Position numbers and translations under genes: made by a program
Origin: Phycisphaeraceae bacterium
GTDB lineage: Bacteria; Planctomycetota; Phycisphaerae; Phycisphaerales; Phycisphaeraceae
Length of the DNA: 26,902 nt
Assembly: GCA_020851395.1 (NCBI GenBank)
Contig: JADZCW010000024.1
Coordinates: 1-26,902 of the forward strand
Direction of reading: 5' to 3'
Notes under the pieces: generated by a model
Told to the model about the DNA's origin: nothing
Databases searched by the model: none
The model's input: only the letters and a program-made list of their open reading frames with translations
In this document: positions 14,434 to 23,851 of the stretch, in pieces
Numbering within the stretch: position 1 is the first letter of the stretch
How the letters are laid out: each line of letters starts with the position of its first letter

Positions 14434-14789
14434 CTTTGATGGAGCCATCTGAGGCAGGTTAGCGAGCACAGTCCGCTCCTGAAGTCGAGCGCGCAGCAGA
14501 GGGAAAACGCACGCAAAACCGCGAGGAAACTAAAGACTATGGGGGTAAGTCCCTTGATGTATCGGAAAGCGTATCGAACTTCAAACACAACCCCAAACAG
14601 GGTTTAGATTGATATTCGTCCATGCGTTCTTGCCCCTTGGCCGCTTCGAACCTAAGTTAAGATCTGTCTTTGCACGGCTGTTCTAGCCGCCATCGAGGCT
14701 CGTCTGTCCAAGTGGGGCTGGTGGGTGCGTTGAGGCCTCGGCGGACTGGTATCTTGCCTGCATCAACATCACGCGACAGGAGCGGTTCC
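14434..14789. other. Intergenic region between the heme operon promoter and acs
   Basis: The stretch is less GC-rich than its surroundings and holds no credible frame. A small hairpin AACCC-caaaca-GGGTT is present near 14610 without a T-run. Upstream of acs, TATCTT at about 14750 could be a -10, but the -35 is poor. AGGAG lies seven nt before the acs start. Confidence 0.4.
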
Positions 14790-16811
<2,022 letters not shown>

Positions 16812-16819
16812 GACGGATC

Positions 16820-17011
16820 AACCACCAAGACACCGAGGACACCAAGAAGAGAAGACAGAAGAGTTTTACCACGGAGGGCACAGAGATCACGGAGCCGATC
16901 CAAAACAATGATTCATTGGAATTGAACTCTGTCTGTCCTCTCCGTGTCCTCCGTGCTCTCCGTGGTGAACTTGTCTGTGGTTCTCTTGGCGTCCTTGGTG
17001 TCTTGGCGGTT
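16820..17011. repeat. Nested 192-bp inverted repeat, MITE-like (copy A)
   Basis: The two ends are inverted copies (25 of 28 positions: aaccaccaagacaccgagga... against the reverse complement of ...tgtcttggcggtt). Inside, a second pair of 26-bp arms (16868-16893 and 16941-16966, accacggag-type against ctccgtggt) encloses a core with tgattcattggaattgaac. The inner part is closely matched by copy B at 19562-19659 in the opposite orientation. No protein is encoded. It fills the acs-pdxJ gap and ends 23 bp before pdxJ. Confidence 0.85.
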
Positions 17012-17022
17012 CAAACTCCCGC

Positions 17023-17028
17023 TACAAT
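17023..17028 (+). promoter_or_regulatory. Possible -10 element of pdxJ at the edge of repeat copy A
   Basis: TACAAT (5 of 6 to TATAAT) lies six nt before the pdxJ ATG, and no Shine-Dalgarno sequence is present, so a leaderless transcript is plausible. Candidate -35 sequences (such as TTGGCG) fall inside the repeat arm but with poor spacing. Confidence 0.35.
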
Positions 17029-17034
17029 TCAGCG

Positions 17035-17793
17035 ATGCCCACGAAGCTCTCGGTAAACGTCAACAAGATCGCCCTGCTGCGGAACACGCGGGACTACGGC
17101 GTGCCGGACGTGGTGGCCATGGCGAGGATCTGCCTCGAAGCGGGGGCCCACGGGATCACGGTGCATCCTCGCCCGGACCAGAGGCACATCCGGCCGGGGG
17201 ATGTTCATGACCTGTCCAAGCTCCTTGAGGCATACCCCGATCGGGAGTTTAACATCGAGGGCAACCCGTTCGAGGGCCCGTACATGCAGCTCGTCGAGGC
17301 GGTCCGGCCGGACCAGGCGACGCTGGTGCCCGACACGCCCGGCCAGCGGACGAGCGACCACGGATGGGACGTTGCACGCGAGCGAGAGAGATTGATCCCC
17401 ATCGTGCGGAAGCTGCGCGACTGGGGCGTGCGCGTGAGCCTGTTCATGGACCCGGACGTTCGCGCCATCGAGGCCGTGCCCGCCACCGGGGCGGACCGGG
17501 TGGAGCTCTACACCGAGGCGTACGCGGCAGCCTTTCGTCGCGGACGGGCGGAAGATGAGCTGCCGAAATATGTCGCGGCGGCGCGGCGCGCGACAGAGCT
17601 GGGCCTGGGCGTCAACGCTGGCCACGACCTGAACCAGAAGAACCTCACTCTGTTCTGCCGATCGCTGCTCGACGGCGGGGCCGAGGTGCTCGAAGTGTCG
17701 ATCGGCCACGAACTGACGGCCGAGGCGCTGGTCGAGGGACTAAGCGTCACGGTGGGCCGTTACCTTGACGCATTGGCTCGTGCGGGCCGATGA
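17035..17793 (+). CDS. pdxJ: Pyridoxine 5'-phosphate synthase
   Basis: A 252-aa TIM-barrel enzyme of the DXP-dependent vitamin B6 pathway, condensing 1-deoxyxylulose 5-phosphate with 3-amino-2-oxopropyl phosphate. Family blocks are LSVNVNKIALLRNTR, GAHGITVHPRPDQRHI (catalytic His44), FNIEGNP (Glu75), TLVPD, VSLFMDPD, RVELYTEAYA, LGLGVNAGHDLNQKNL (His197) and EVSIGHELTAEAL. Length is normal. Translation starts at ATG 17035 directly after the repeat; there is no other in-frame start before LSVNVNK. No pdxA in the window. Confidence 0.97.
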   Translation: MPTKLSVNVNKIALLRNTRDYGVPDVVAMARICLEAGAHGITVHPRPDQRHIRPGDVHDLSKLLEAYPDREFNIEGNPFEGPYMQLVEAVRPDQATLVPDTPGQRTSDHGWDVARERERLIPIVRKLRDWGVRVSLFMDPDVRAIEAVPATGADRVELYTEAYAAAFRRGRAEDELPKYVAAARRATELGLGVNAGHDLNQKNLTLFCRSLLDGGAEVLEVSIGHELTAEALVEGLSVTVGRYLDALARAGR

Positions 17794-18041
17794 CTTCGGC
17801 TTTCAGCCTTGTGCGCCGCGCCGAGGTCTGCCGGCGCCGCTCCTAAAAAGAAATTCATCCCGTCCCTGCCGCGACATGACGAATCCTTCTCGCTCGCCCT
17901 CGTGCGACTCGGCCCCTGACCCGCATGGAAGAGGAATGGAAGTTCTGCAAGAATGGCTAGTCGTTGGGGTGGTCGAGCAGAGACACACGTTCAGACGCTA
18001 CATGGCGAAAAGCAGAGGATGAAAAAAAGAGTCTGAGCGGT

Positions 18042-18061
18042 CACTGTTCGTCGTAACAGTG
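18042..18061. repeat. 7-bp perfect inverted repeat
   Basis: CACTGTT (18042-18048) and AACAGTG (18055-18061) flank a 6-nt loop. A run of seven A's at 18022-18028 would read as T's on the minus strand, but it is too far from the stem (13 nt) for a normal terminator. Confidence 0.5.
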
Positions 18062-18152
18062 GCGACGTCAGTACGTGTTTTCCACAATCTGTCGACGTAA
18101 ATGGCAGCTCTATCCTGACGCATATTTAGTATATAACTATATATAATATAGA

Positions 18153-18362
18153 TTGTTGAGTGTCATTATGATCAACAAGACGCAACAGTCTAAATTTGAT
18201 TTACTTTTTTTCTGGATTATTCGGGTAAACCCCAATTGACGCTTGTCATTGCCGGCCATGTTGCTAGCATGGTCTTCGCTGCGGGTGAGACAGCTCGCCC
18301 CGGCCTTCAACATTGCCCCCGGAAGGGCTCGGCTTGGCTTCGGCCTTGCCGGGCCTTTTTTT
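18153..18362 (+). ncRNA. Candidate small RNA ending at a strong terminator
   Basis: Downstream of a perfect TATAAT (18142-18147) lies a stretch of about 210 nt with no coding frame, an inverted repeat TTGTTGA/TCAACAA (18153-18178), a 7-bp hairpin GGGTGAG-acag-CTCGCCC (18283-18300) and a textbook terminator. It matches no RNA family I know. The -35 is unclear and the 5' end is a guess; it could instead be the 3' end of a longer transcript from pdxJ. Confidence 0.35.
18326..18362 (+). terminator. Rho-independent terminator with UUCG loop
   Basis: GGCTCGGCTTGGC and GCCTTGCCGGGCC pair over 13 positions (one G-T pair, one internal TT/TT) around a TTCG tetraloop and are followed by seven Ts. No gene ends immediately upstream; pdxJ stops 530 bp earlier, so it most likely ends an RNA transcribed from the AT-rich island or a long pdxJ tail. 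Confidence 0.88.
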
Positions 18363-18652
18363 GTTGGCCAAGCCGTCTACAGGCCCGTGGCGCCCCCGTC
18401 GTCTAAGGGGCATAGACCACACTTGTAGATAATTAGACGTCTTGGGCCGAACAGGCGGGGCTTGCGCAGTGTGGACTGCGAGCGAGGGAGGCAGGGTGGG
18501 ACGATTTGGAAGATTTTTCACCAAGGCGTCGCGGAACCGATGAAAGATAGGACGGCCGTGGTCGACGGCGGGCCTTTTGCCCCGGACGGCCGGGGGACTC
18601 GGGCACGGTTCACGGCCCATTCGGACTAGGCAACCCCAAGGACGCGCAGCTT

Positions 18653-19558
18653 GTGACGGCCCCTTCATCCGCCAACGGCTCACCTGTCATCACCGTACGC
18701 GACGTGGTCAAGACCTTTGATGGTCGGACCGTCCTCGACGGCGTCAACCTCGAGGTCATGCCCGGCCAGACCATGGTCATTATGGGCGGCTCCGGTTGCG
18801 GAAAGAGCACGCTCCTGCGCGTCATGATCGGCTCGCTGCACCCTGATCGCGGCAGCGTCGAGCTCTTCGGCCAGGACATCACCTCGCTGGGCGAGGATCA
18901 GCTCAACGCCGTCCGCAGGCGATTCGGCATCCTCTTCCAGTCCGGGGCGCTCTTTAACTCGATGACCCTGCGGCAGAACGTCGCCCTCCCCCTGGAGGAG
19001 CACACCCCCCTGCCGCGCCAGACCATCGACATCATGGTCAAGATCAAGCTTGAGCTCGTGGGCCTGCGCGAGCACGCGGACAAGTACCCGGCCCAGATCT
19101 CCGGCGGCATGAAGAAACGGGCCGGCCTGGCCAGGGCTTTGGCGCTCGACCCGCGGATCCTCTTCTACGACGAGCCCTCGGCCGGCCTGGACCCGGTGAC
19201 CAGCGCCGAGATCGACCAACTGATCATCAAGCTCTCCCGCTCGCTCGGGGTGGCCAGCGTGGTCGTCACGCACGAGATGGACTCGGCCTTCGCCATCGCC
19301 GATCGCATGGCCATGCTCGATAAGGGGCGCGTGCTGCGCGTCGACGACCGGGCGTGGTTCGACGAGCTTCGCCGCACGCAGGGCCCGCTGGGCGACGAGA
19401 AGCAGGAGCTGATCCGCCAGTTCCTCCGCGGCGACGCCGACGGGCCGATCACGCGCCGCAAACAGACCACGGGGTACGTCGATGACCTGCTGGGCATCGC
19501 CCCGGCGCTGATCGCGCCGCGGCCGGCGGTGCAGGCCTCGCGTGGACCTAAACAATAG
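18653..19558 (+). CDS. mlaF: MlaF/MkL-like ABC transporter ATPase (lipid transport)
   Basis: A 301-aa ATPase of the MCE/Mla lipid-transport type. Walker A GGSGCGKST (45-53), Q-loop Gln96 in FQSGALFNSMT, signature ISGGMKKRAGLARAL (149-163), Walker B ILFYDEPSAGLDP (169-181) and His207. The FQSGALFNSMTLRQNVALPL block and the ISGGM signature are those of MlaF rather than other ABC ATPases. The C-terminal 40 residues (after RGDADGPI) are an extension. It starts with GTG; AAGGA is 10 nt upstream. The MCE protein follows after 126 bp that contain repeat copy B; a permease (MlaE) is absent here, so it must be encoded elsewhere if the transporter works. Confidence 0.92.
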   Translation: MTAPSSANGSPVITVRDVVKTFDGRTVLDGVNLEVMPGQTMVIMGGSGCGKSTLLRVMIGSLHPDRGSVELFGQDITSLGEDQLNAVRRRFGILFQSGALFNSMTLRQNVALPLEEHTPLPRQTIDIMVKIKLELVGLREHADKYPAQISGGMKKRAGLARALALDPRILFYDEPSAGLDPVTSAEIDQLIIKLSRSLGVASVVVTHEMDSAFAIADRMAMLDKGRVLRVDDRAWFDELRRTQGPLGDEKQELIRQFLRGDADGPITRRKQTTGYVDDLLGIAPALIAPRPAVQASRGPKQ

Positions 19559-19561
19559 ACA

Positions 19562-19659
19562 GTTCACCTCGGAGATCACGGAGGACAAGGAGAGGAAAGA
19601 CAGAGTTCAATTCAATTGAATCATTGTTTGGGATCGACTCCGTGACCTCCGTGGTGAAA
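19562..19659. repeat. Dispersed intergenic repeat (copy B)
   Basis: Its reverse complement aligns along nearly its full length with 16864-16971 of copy A (shared core such as tgattca..gaattgaactctgtc), apart from a gap of about 8 bp. Its own ends (ttcacctcggagatcacgg against ccgtgacctccgtggtgaa) are inverted. It lies between mlaF and mlaD and ends 25 bp before the mlaD start. Confidence 0.82.
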
Positions 19660-19684
19660 TCTGATCTGATTGGAGAACGAATCG

Positions 19685-20887
19685 ATGCTGCACAGTCGCG
19701 ACAATCTTCGGGCGGGGCTCTTCGTGCTCGGCGGGGTGGCGCTGGCGATGGCGGTGATCTTCGCCCTGTCGGACATCGGGTCATTTTTCCAGCGGACGCG
19801 GACCCTGCGCGTCAGCTACAAGCTCCGCGACGGGCTGCGCGGCCTAAAAGAGGGGGCAGTGGTGAGCCTGGGCGACACGCCCATCGGCGAGGTGACGGTG
19901 ATCGAGGATGACTTTGAGGCGTCGGCCGAGGGCGGCGATGAGGACCGGGTCGTAGGCAAGATCGTCAGCGTCCAGATCCCCCGCCGTTACCGCATCCATC
20001 AGAACGCGCGTGTGGAGCTGGTCGTGCCGACGCTCGGCTCGGGGACCAAGCTCAACATCACCAGCGTCGGCGAAGGCGAGCCGTACAAGGAGCAGGTCCC
20101 GATCCTCGGAGCGATAGCCGGCTCGCCATTGACGGACAACCTGATGCGTGACGCGGGCATTCAGGACGAGCAACGCCGTGAAATCCAGGAGATCATCGCG
20201 AACCTTCGCGAAATCACCCAGACGCTGCGCGACGATCTGCCCACGCTCACGGCGTCGGCCCGCAAGATCCTCGGCGAGGCTGAGCCGCTCTCAGCCGACG
20301 CGCGCGAGGGCGTGTCGGAGCTCAAGTCGAGCCTGGCGAGAGTCAACGATCTGGTCGGTCAGATCCAGGACCACAGCACGCCGTGGTTCGAGCGGATCGA
20401 CAAGATCACCGCCTCGACCGCGAGCCTGACTGGTCGCGTGGATCAGTTGCTGACGGACAAGGACGCCGTCCTCCGCCAGGCGGTGGACGACGCGCAGACG
20501 GTGGTGGCGGAGATGCGGACGCTCGCCGAGTCGAGCCGGCCGCGGATGGAGCGCGTCATGGCCAACCTCCAGCTCACCGGCGACCAGCTCAAGCTCGCGG
20601 CCATCGAGGTCCGCCGGTCACCCTGGCGTCTGCTCTACAGCCCATCCAAAAAGGAACTCGAGACCGACAACCTCTACGACGCGGCTCGCTCCTTCGCCCT
20701 GGCCGCCAGCACGCTCGAGGGCTCGATCGCCAGCCTCAAGGAAGTCACGGCCGACACGCCCGAGGACCGCGCCCGCATCGAGCAGATGAACGCCTACCTG
20801 GACAAGCTCTACGGCCGGTTCCGGGAGGCTGAGCAGGCGTTCTGGCGTGAGCTCGAGGGGGTGCGGCCGGCGGAGAAGAAGCGCTAA
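19685..20887 (+). CDS. mlaD: MlaD-like MCE-domain lipid-transport protein
   Basis: A 400-aa protein with one N-terminal membrane helix (about 11-30) and an MCE domain (about 38-145) marked by VSYKLRDGLRGLKEGAVVSLGDTPIGEV and VELVVPTLGSGTKLNITSVG. An acidic insert (EDDFEASAEGGDEDR) interrupts the domain. Residues about 155-390 are helical with long heptad-like stretches, as in MCE proteins that form needle-like channels, rather than the short tail of E. coli MlaD. It is expected to shuttle phospholipids across the periplasm together with the MlaF ATPase. The ATG at 19685 has GGAG nine nt upstream; a TTG at 19670 is possible but less likely. Confidence 0.9.
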   Translation: MLHSRDNLRAGLFVLGGVALAMAVIFALSDIGSFFQRTRTLRVSYKLRDGLRGLKEGAVVSLGDTPIGEVTVIEDDFEASAEGGDEDRVVGKIVSVQIPRRYRIHQNARVELVVPTLGSGTKLNITSVGEGEPYKEQVPILGAIAGSPLTDNLMRDAGIQDEQRREIQEIIANLREITQTLRDDLPTLTASARKILGEAEPLSADAREGVSELKSSLARVNDLVGQIQDHSTPWFERIDKITASTASLTGRVDQLLTDKDAVLRQAVDDAQTVVAEMRTLAESSRPRMERVMANLQLTGDQLKLAAIEVRRSPWRLLYSPSKKELETDNLYDAARSFALAASTLEGSIASLKEVTADTPEDRARIEQMNAYLDKLYGRFREAEQAFWRELEGVRPAEKKR

Positions 20888-20932
20888 GATAAGGGGGGCA
20901 TCACGGGACGTGCCCACGCGGGGGAATGGTTC

Positions 20933-22315
20933 ATGAGACGCCAGACGTTCGAGAAACGAACGCTCATCGACGCGCCGGTGGAGGCGGTGTACCGCTGGCA
21001 TGTCGCCCCCGGAGCATTCGAGCGGCTGGCGCCGCCGTGGCAGCGGGTGAGGGTGCTGGCCGGTGGACGGGTCGAGAACGGATCACGTGTTGAGCTGAGC
21101 GTGCCCACCGGGCCGATCCGCCGGGTGTGGATTGCCGAACACCGCGACGTCGAGCCGGGACGGGGCTTCGTGGACGTGCAGGTGCAGGGGCCGTTCGCGG
21201 TCTGGGAGCACACGCATCGTTTCGAGCGGCGCTCGGAGCGACAGACGGAATTGATCGACCACGTTGAGTTCGCGCTGCCGTTCGGCGCTGCGGGATCACT
21301 GCTGGCAGGCGCCGTGACACGGCAGCTCGAGCGGCTGTTTCACTATCGTCATCGCGTGACCGTGTCGGATCTCGCGGCGCAGAAACGGGGCGAGGGCCGG
21401 CCGCGCATGCACGTCTGGATCACCGGGGCGTCGGGGCTGGTCGGCTCGCGTCTGACGACGTTCCTGACCACGGCGGGGCACACGGTCTCGGCGGTGTCAC
21501 GTCATCAATCAGGCGAGGTGTGCTGGGATCCGATCACGGGAGAGGTGACGCTCGAACGGGAGAGCAGGCCCGACATCGTCGTGCACTTGGCGGGGGAGAA
21601 CCTTGCGGGCGGGCGATGGTCCGCCAGGCGTCGCGTGGCCATCGAGTCCAGCCGCGTCGGCGCCACGCGAAAACTCTGTGCGACGCTGGCCAGGCTGCGC
21701 CGGGAATCGGGCTCACCCGTGACAGTCTTGTGCGCCTCGGCGGTAGGGTTCTACGGCTCGCGGGGCAATGAGGTGCTGACGGAGGACTCCGTCGGCGGTG
21801 AGGGATTCCTGGCTGACGTCTGCCGGGGGTGGGAGGACGCGACGCTCCCCGCGGCCGATGCGGGGGCGCGAGTGGTGAACCTGCGGCTGGGCGTCGTCCT
21901 CTGGCCGGGTGGCGGAGCGTTGGCCAAGATGCTGCCTGCCTTCCGTGCGGGGATGGGCGGCGTGGTCGGGTCGGGCGAGCAGTACTGGAGCTGGATCAGC
22001 CTCGATGACGCTGTGTACGCGATGCACGAGGCGATGATCCAGCCGGGGTTGATTGGGCCGGTCAACCTCGTGGCCCCGCAGGCGGTGACGAGCCAGCAGT
22101 TCGTCAAGACGCTCGGGCGCGTGCTGCGTCGGCCGACGCTGCTGCCGGCGCCGGAGGGGATGCTCCGACTGGCGATGGGCGAAATGGCTCAGGAGACGTT
22201 GTTGGCCAGCCAGCGCGTCGAGCCGTCGCGGCTGATCGCGACCGGGATGCACTTTGCTTATCCCGGACTCGAAGGGGCACTGCGGCACATGCTCGGACGT
22301 CAGCCCACCTCATGA
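20933..22315 (+). CDS. SRPBCC domain fused to TIGR01777-family NAD-dependent epimerase
   Basis: A 460-aa two-domain protein. Residues 1-150 are a START/SRPBCC-like ligand-binding fold (FEKRTLIDAPVEAVYRWHVAPGAFERLAPPW, WEHTHRFE). Residues 159-455 are an extended-SDR epimerase of the SDR39U1/YfcH type: HVWITGASGLVGSRL (NAD-binding GxxGxxG at 165-171), VVHLAGENLAGGRWS, ASAVGFYGSRGNEVLTE, WSWISLDDAVYAM and the C-terminal DUF1731-like PAPEGMLRLAMGEMAQETLLASQRVEPSRL. This fusion is common in the family. The substrate is unknown. GGGGAA lies upstream of the ATG at a normal distance. It follows mlaD by 45 bp and may be read from the same transcript. Confidence 0.9.
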   Translation: MRRQTFEKRTLIDAPVEAVYRWHVAPGAFERLAPPWQRVRVLAGGRVENGSRVELSVPTGPIRRVWIAEHRDVEPGRGFVDVQVQGPFAVWEHTHRFERRSERQTELIDHVEFALPFGAAGSLLAGAVTRQLERLFHYRHRVTVSDLAAQKRGEGRPRMHVWITGASGLVGSRLTTFLTTAGHTVSAVSRHQSGEVCWDPITGEVTLERESRPDIVVHLAGENLAGGRWSARRRVAIESSRVGATRKLCATLARLRRESGSPVTVLCASAVGFYGSRGNEVLTEDSVGGEGFLADVCRGWEDATLPAADAGARVVNLRLGVVLWPGGGALAKMLPAFRAGMGGVVGSGEQYWSWISLDDAVYAMHEAMIQPGLIGPVNLVAPQAVTSQQFVKTLGRVLRRPTLLPAPEGMLRLAMGEMAQETLLASQRVEPSRLIATGMHFAYPGLEGALRHMLGRQPTS

Positions 22316-22345
22316 CACCATCCGGAAGTGACTGCACGAGGCTCC

Positions 22346-22849
22346 CTAGGCGCCGGCCGGCTTTCTGAACCTGATCACCAGCCCGATGATCCAAATGACG
22401 CTGAAGCAGAGGAACATCCCCATGCTCAGCCAGGCGTGCGGCAGCGTGTGGGTGTGACCGAGGTTGACCTGGGCGGTCTGGTACAGCATGTCCACGAGCA
22501 GCGCCATTGTCGCCGAGGCGAACCAGAGGAAGTAGTAGCGCAGGAAGTCGAAAGCCTGCTGCCTGCGCTCGGGCGCGAGCCAGTAGTCCTTGTTGGGCAG
22601 GTTGATCATGCTCACCGGCAGGCGCGGCAGGCCGAAATGGATGCCGAGAAATATCGCCGTGCACAGGCCGACGATGACGAGATAGAGGGCAAAGAAGGCG
22701 GGCTTGCTCATCCAGCCGTCGGGCAGGCCGTTGGCGCCGAAGTGCGACGCGACGGTATCGGAAAACCGGCGGTAGTAGTAGAGACTCATCCCCACGCAGG
22801 CGGCGCCCAGTCCCAGGAAGATCACGAGTGACGATCGACCTCGCATCAT
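22346..22849 (-). CDS. DUF1648-type integral membrane protein
   Basis: A 167-aa protein with four membrane helices (about 7-27, 49-71, 102-123 and 136-160). The loop after helix 1, YYYRRFSDTVASHFGANGLPDGWMSK, is the DUF1648 signature found at the N-terminus of SdpI-like proteins. No SdpI C-terminal part is present. The start at 22849 (MMRGRSS) is preceded by GAGG; an open reading to 22975 would overlap the creatininase-like gene. It lies 61 bp after that gene on the same strand. Function unknown. Confidence 0.8.
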   Translation of the reverse strand: MMRGRSSLVIFLGLGAACVGMSLYYYRRFSDTVASHFGANGLPDGWMSKPAFFALYLVIVGLCTAIFLGIHFGLPRLPVSMINLPNKDYWLAPERRQQAFDFLRYYFLWFASATMALLVDMLYQTAQVNLGHTHTLPHAWLSMGMFLCFSVIWIIGLVIRFRKPAGA

Positions 22850-22910
22850 GGCGTCCTCGATTCTTCGTGTGAACGCGGCGTCCCGAGCGCGATGGCGTCG
22901 CGAGCCCGGC

Positions 22911-23684
22911 TCACAGCCCGGCCTTCTCGCGCACGAAGCTCTCGACGTGATCAAGGATATCCTTGCGCAGGTCATCCGCCACCGACTGCACGGCGCGGCG
23001 GGGGTTGTACCTGGGCTCGATCATCGGCGTGCCGTGGTGGATGCCGTACTCGGCCACGGACAGCTCGCCCTCAGGCAGTTCGTCCAGATCCACCAACTCG
23101 GGGCGGAAAGCGAGAACGACCATTGTCTCGTAAAGCCCGGCATGCCCGCCGATCCAGAGCAGGTCCGGGTTGCGGATCGTCTTGAAGGACAGGGGATAGA
23201 TGAAGTGCACGCCGTGGTCGGGGCCGTTCGCCTGCTCGCAGAACTCGCGGAGTGTCTGCATCTGACCGGGGTCGGCGTGGATGTTGATGACGAAGGTGTG
23301 CCTAAAGCCGCTTCCCCGGATGGCCGCCAGACGGTTCGACAAGACCCGGATCAGGTCGTCACGCTCGGTGTATTCGCTGACCAGCGGCAGCGCGGGAAAG
23401 TTCATGCCGAAGACCTTGGCGTCGTGGGGCAGGCCCCAATGCTTGAGCTGGTCGGTGGTGCGGAACTGATCCAGGGCGAGCGAGAGCGTGGGAAAGTACA
23501 CACCATCAATCCTCTCAGCCAGCAGCCGGCTGACTTCCTCGGCGATCACCGCGTCCGTGCCCATCGGCAGGTGGTAGCTGTGCCACTCGTAGACCGGCGA
23601 GACCGGCACGAACGCACAACCGCTGGCGTCGCGGGCGGCGAGGATCTCGCGGGGTCGCATCTCGTGGATCGGACGAATCGCCAT
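22911..23684 (-). CDS. Creatininase-family metal-dependent amidohydrolase (divergent)
   Basis: A 257-aa soluble enzyme. Family metal-binding positions can be placed: Glu33 and His35 in VYEWHSYHLPMGTD with Asp44, His136 in VINIHADPGQ, and Glu186 in GGHAGLYETMVV. The usual EQHGPHLP and NGHGGN motifs are altered to EWHSYHLP and NIHADPG, so substrate use probably differs from creatinine. Typical relatives act on cyclic or linear amides, including creatininase and FAPy deformylase-like enzymes. The ATG at 23684 has GGAG seven nt upstream. It is transcribed with the DUF1648 protein and divergently from the dehydrogenase. Confidence 0.82.
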   Translation of the reverse strand: MAIRPIHEMRPREILAARDASGCAFVPVSPVYEWHSYHLPMGTDAVIAEEVSRLLAERIDGVYFPTLSLALDQFRTTDQLKHWGLPHDAKVFGMNFPALPLVSEYTERDDLIRVLSNRLAAIRGSGFRHTFVINIHADPGQMQTLREFCEQANGPDHGVHFIYPLSFKTIRNPDLLWIGGHAGLYETMVVLAFRPELVDLDELPEGELSVAEYGIHHGTPMIEPRYNPRRAVQSVADDLRKDILDHVESFVREKAGL

Positions 23685-23851
23685 GCTTTTTCTCCCGAGC
23701 GGACGCGTGAGGGCGCTAGACGTCACCGATGATACTCGACCCCGCGACTCGATCGCGTCCGCGTCGCGGGCATCGTATGCTGGTGGGCCGCGATGGGCGG
23801 TGAGCTATGGGGGAGACAGCGTCCGCGCCTGTCTATAAGTGGAGCCCAGAC

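Larger units (their letters stand above)
17794..18652. other. Long intergenic region with AT-rich island and candidate small RNA
   Basis: This 859-bp gap holds no frame with the codon bias of its neighbours. Contents in order: an inverted repeat (18042-18061), an AT-rich island (about 18120-18240) with a perfect TATAAT at 18142-18147 and a 7-bp inverted repeat (18153-18178), a hairpin (18283-18300), a strong plus-strand terminator (18326-18362), a tRNA-like 5' half (18392-18417) and a hairpin CGCAGT-gtgg-ACTGCG near 18464-18479 in the mlaF leader. The island stands out against the high-GC background. Confidence 0.5.

Noticed and set aside
18392..18480. A complete tRNA gene
   Set aside because: Only an acceptor strand and a D-arm fit; the anticodon stem ACACT has no partner and there is no GTTCGA T-arm.
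18264..18683. A 139-codon minus-strand frame
   Set aside because: It crosses the terminator and the mlaF start, has no ribosome-binding site and no family-like block.
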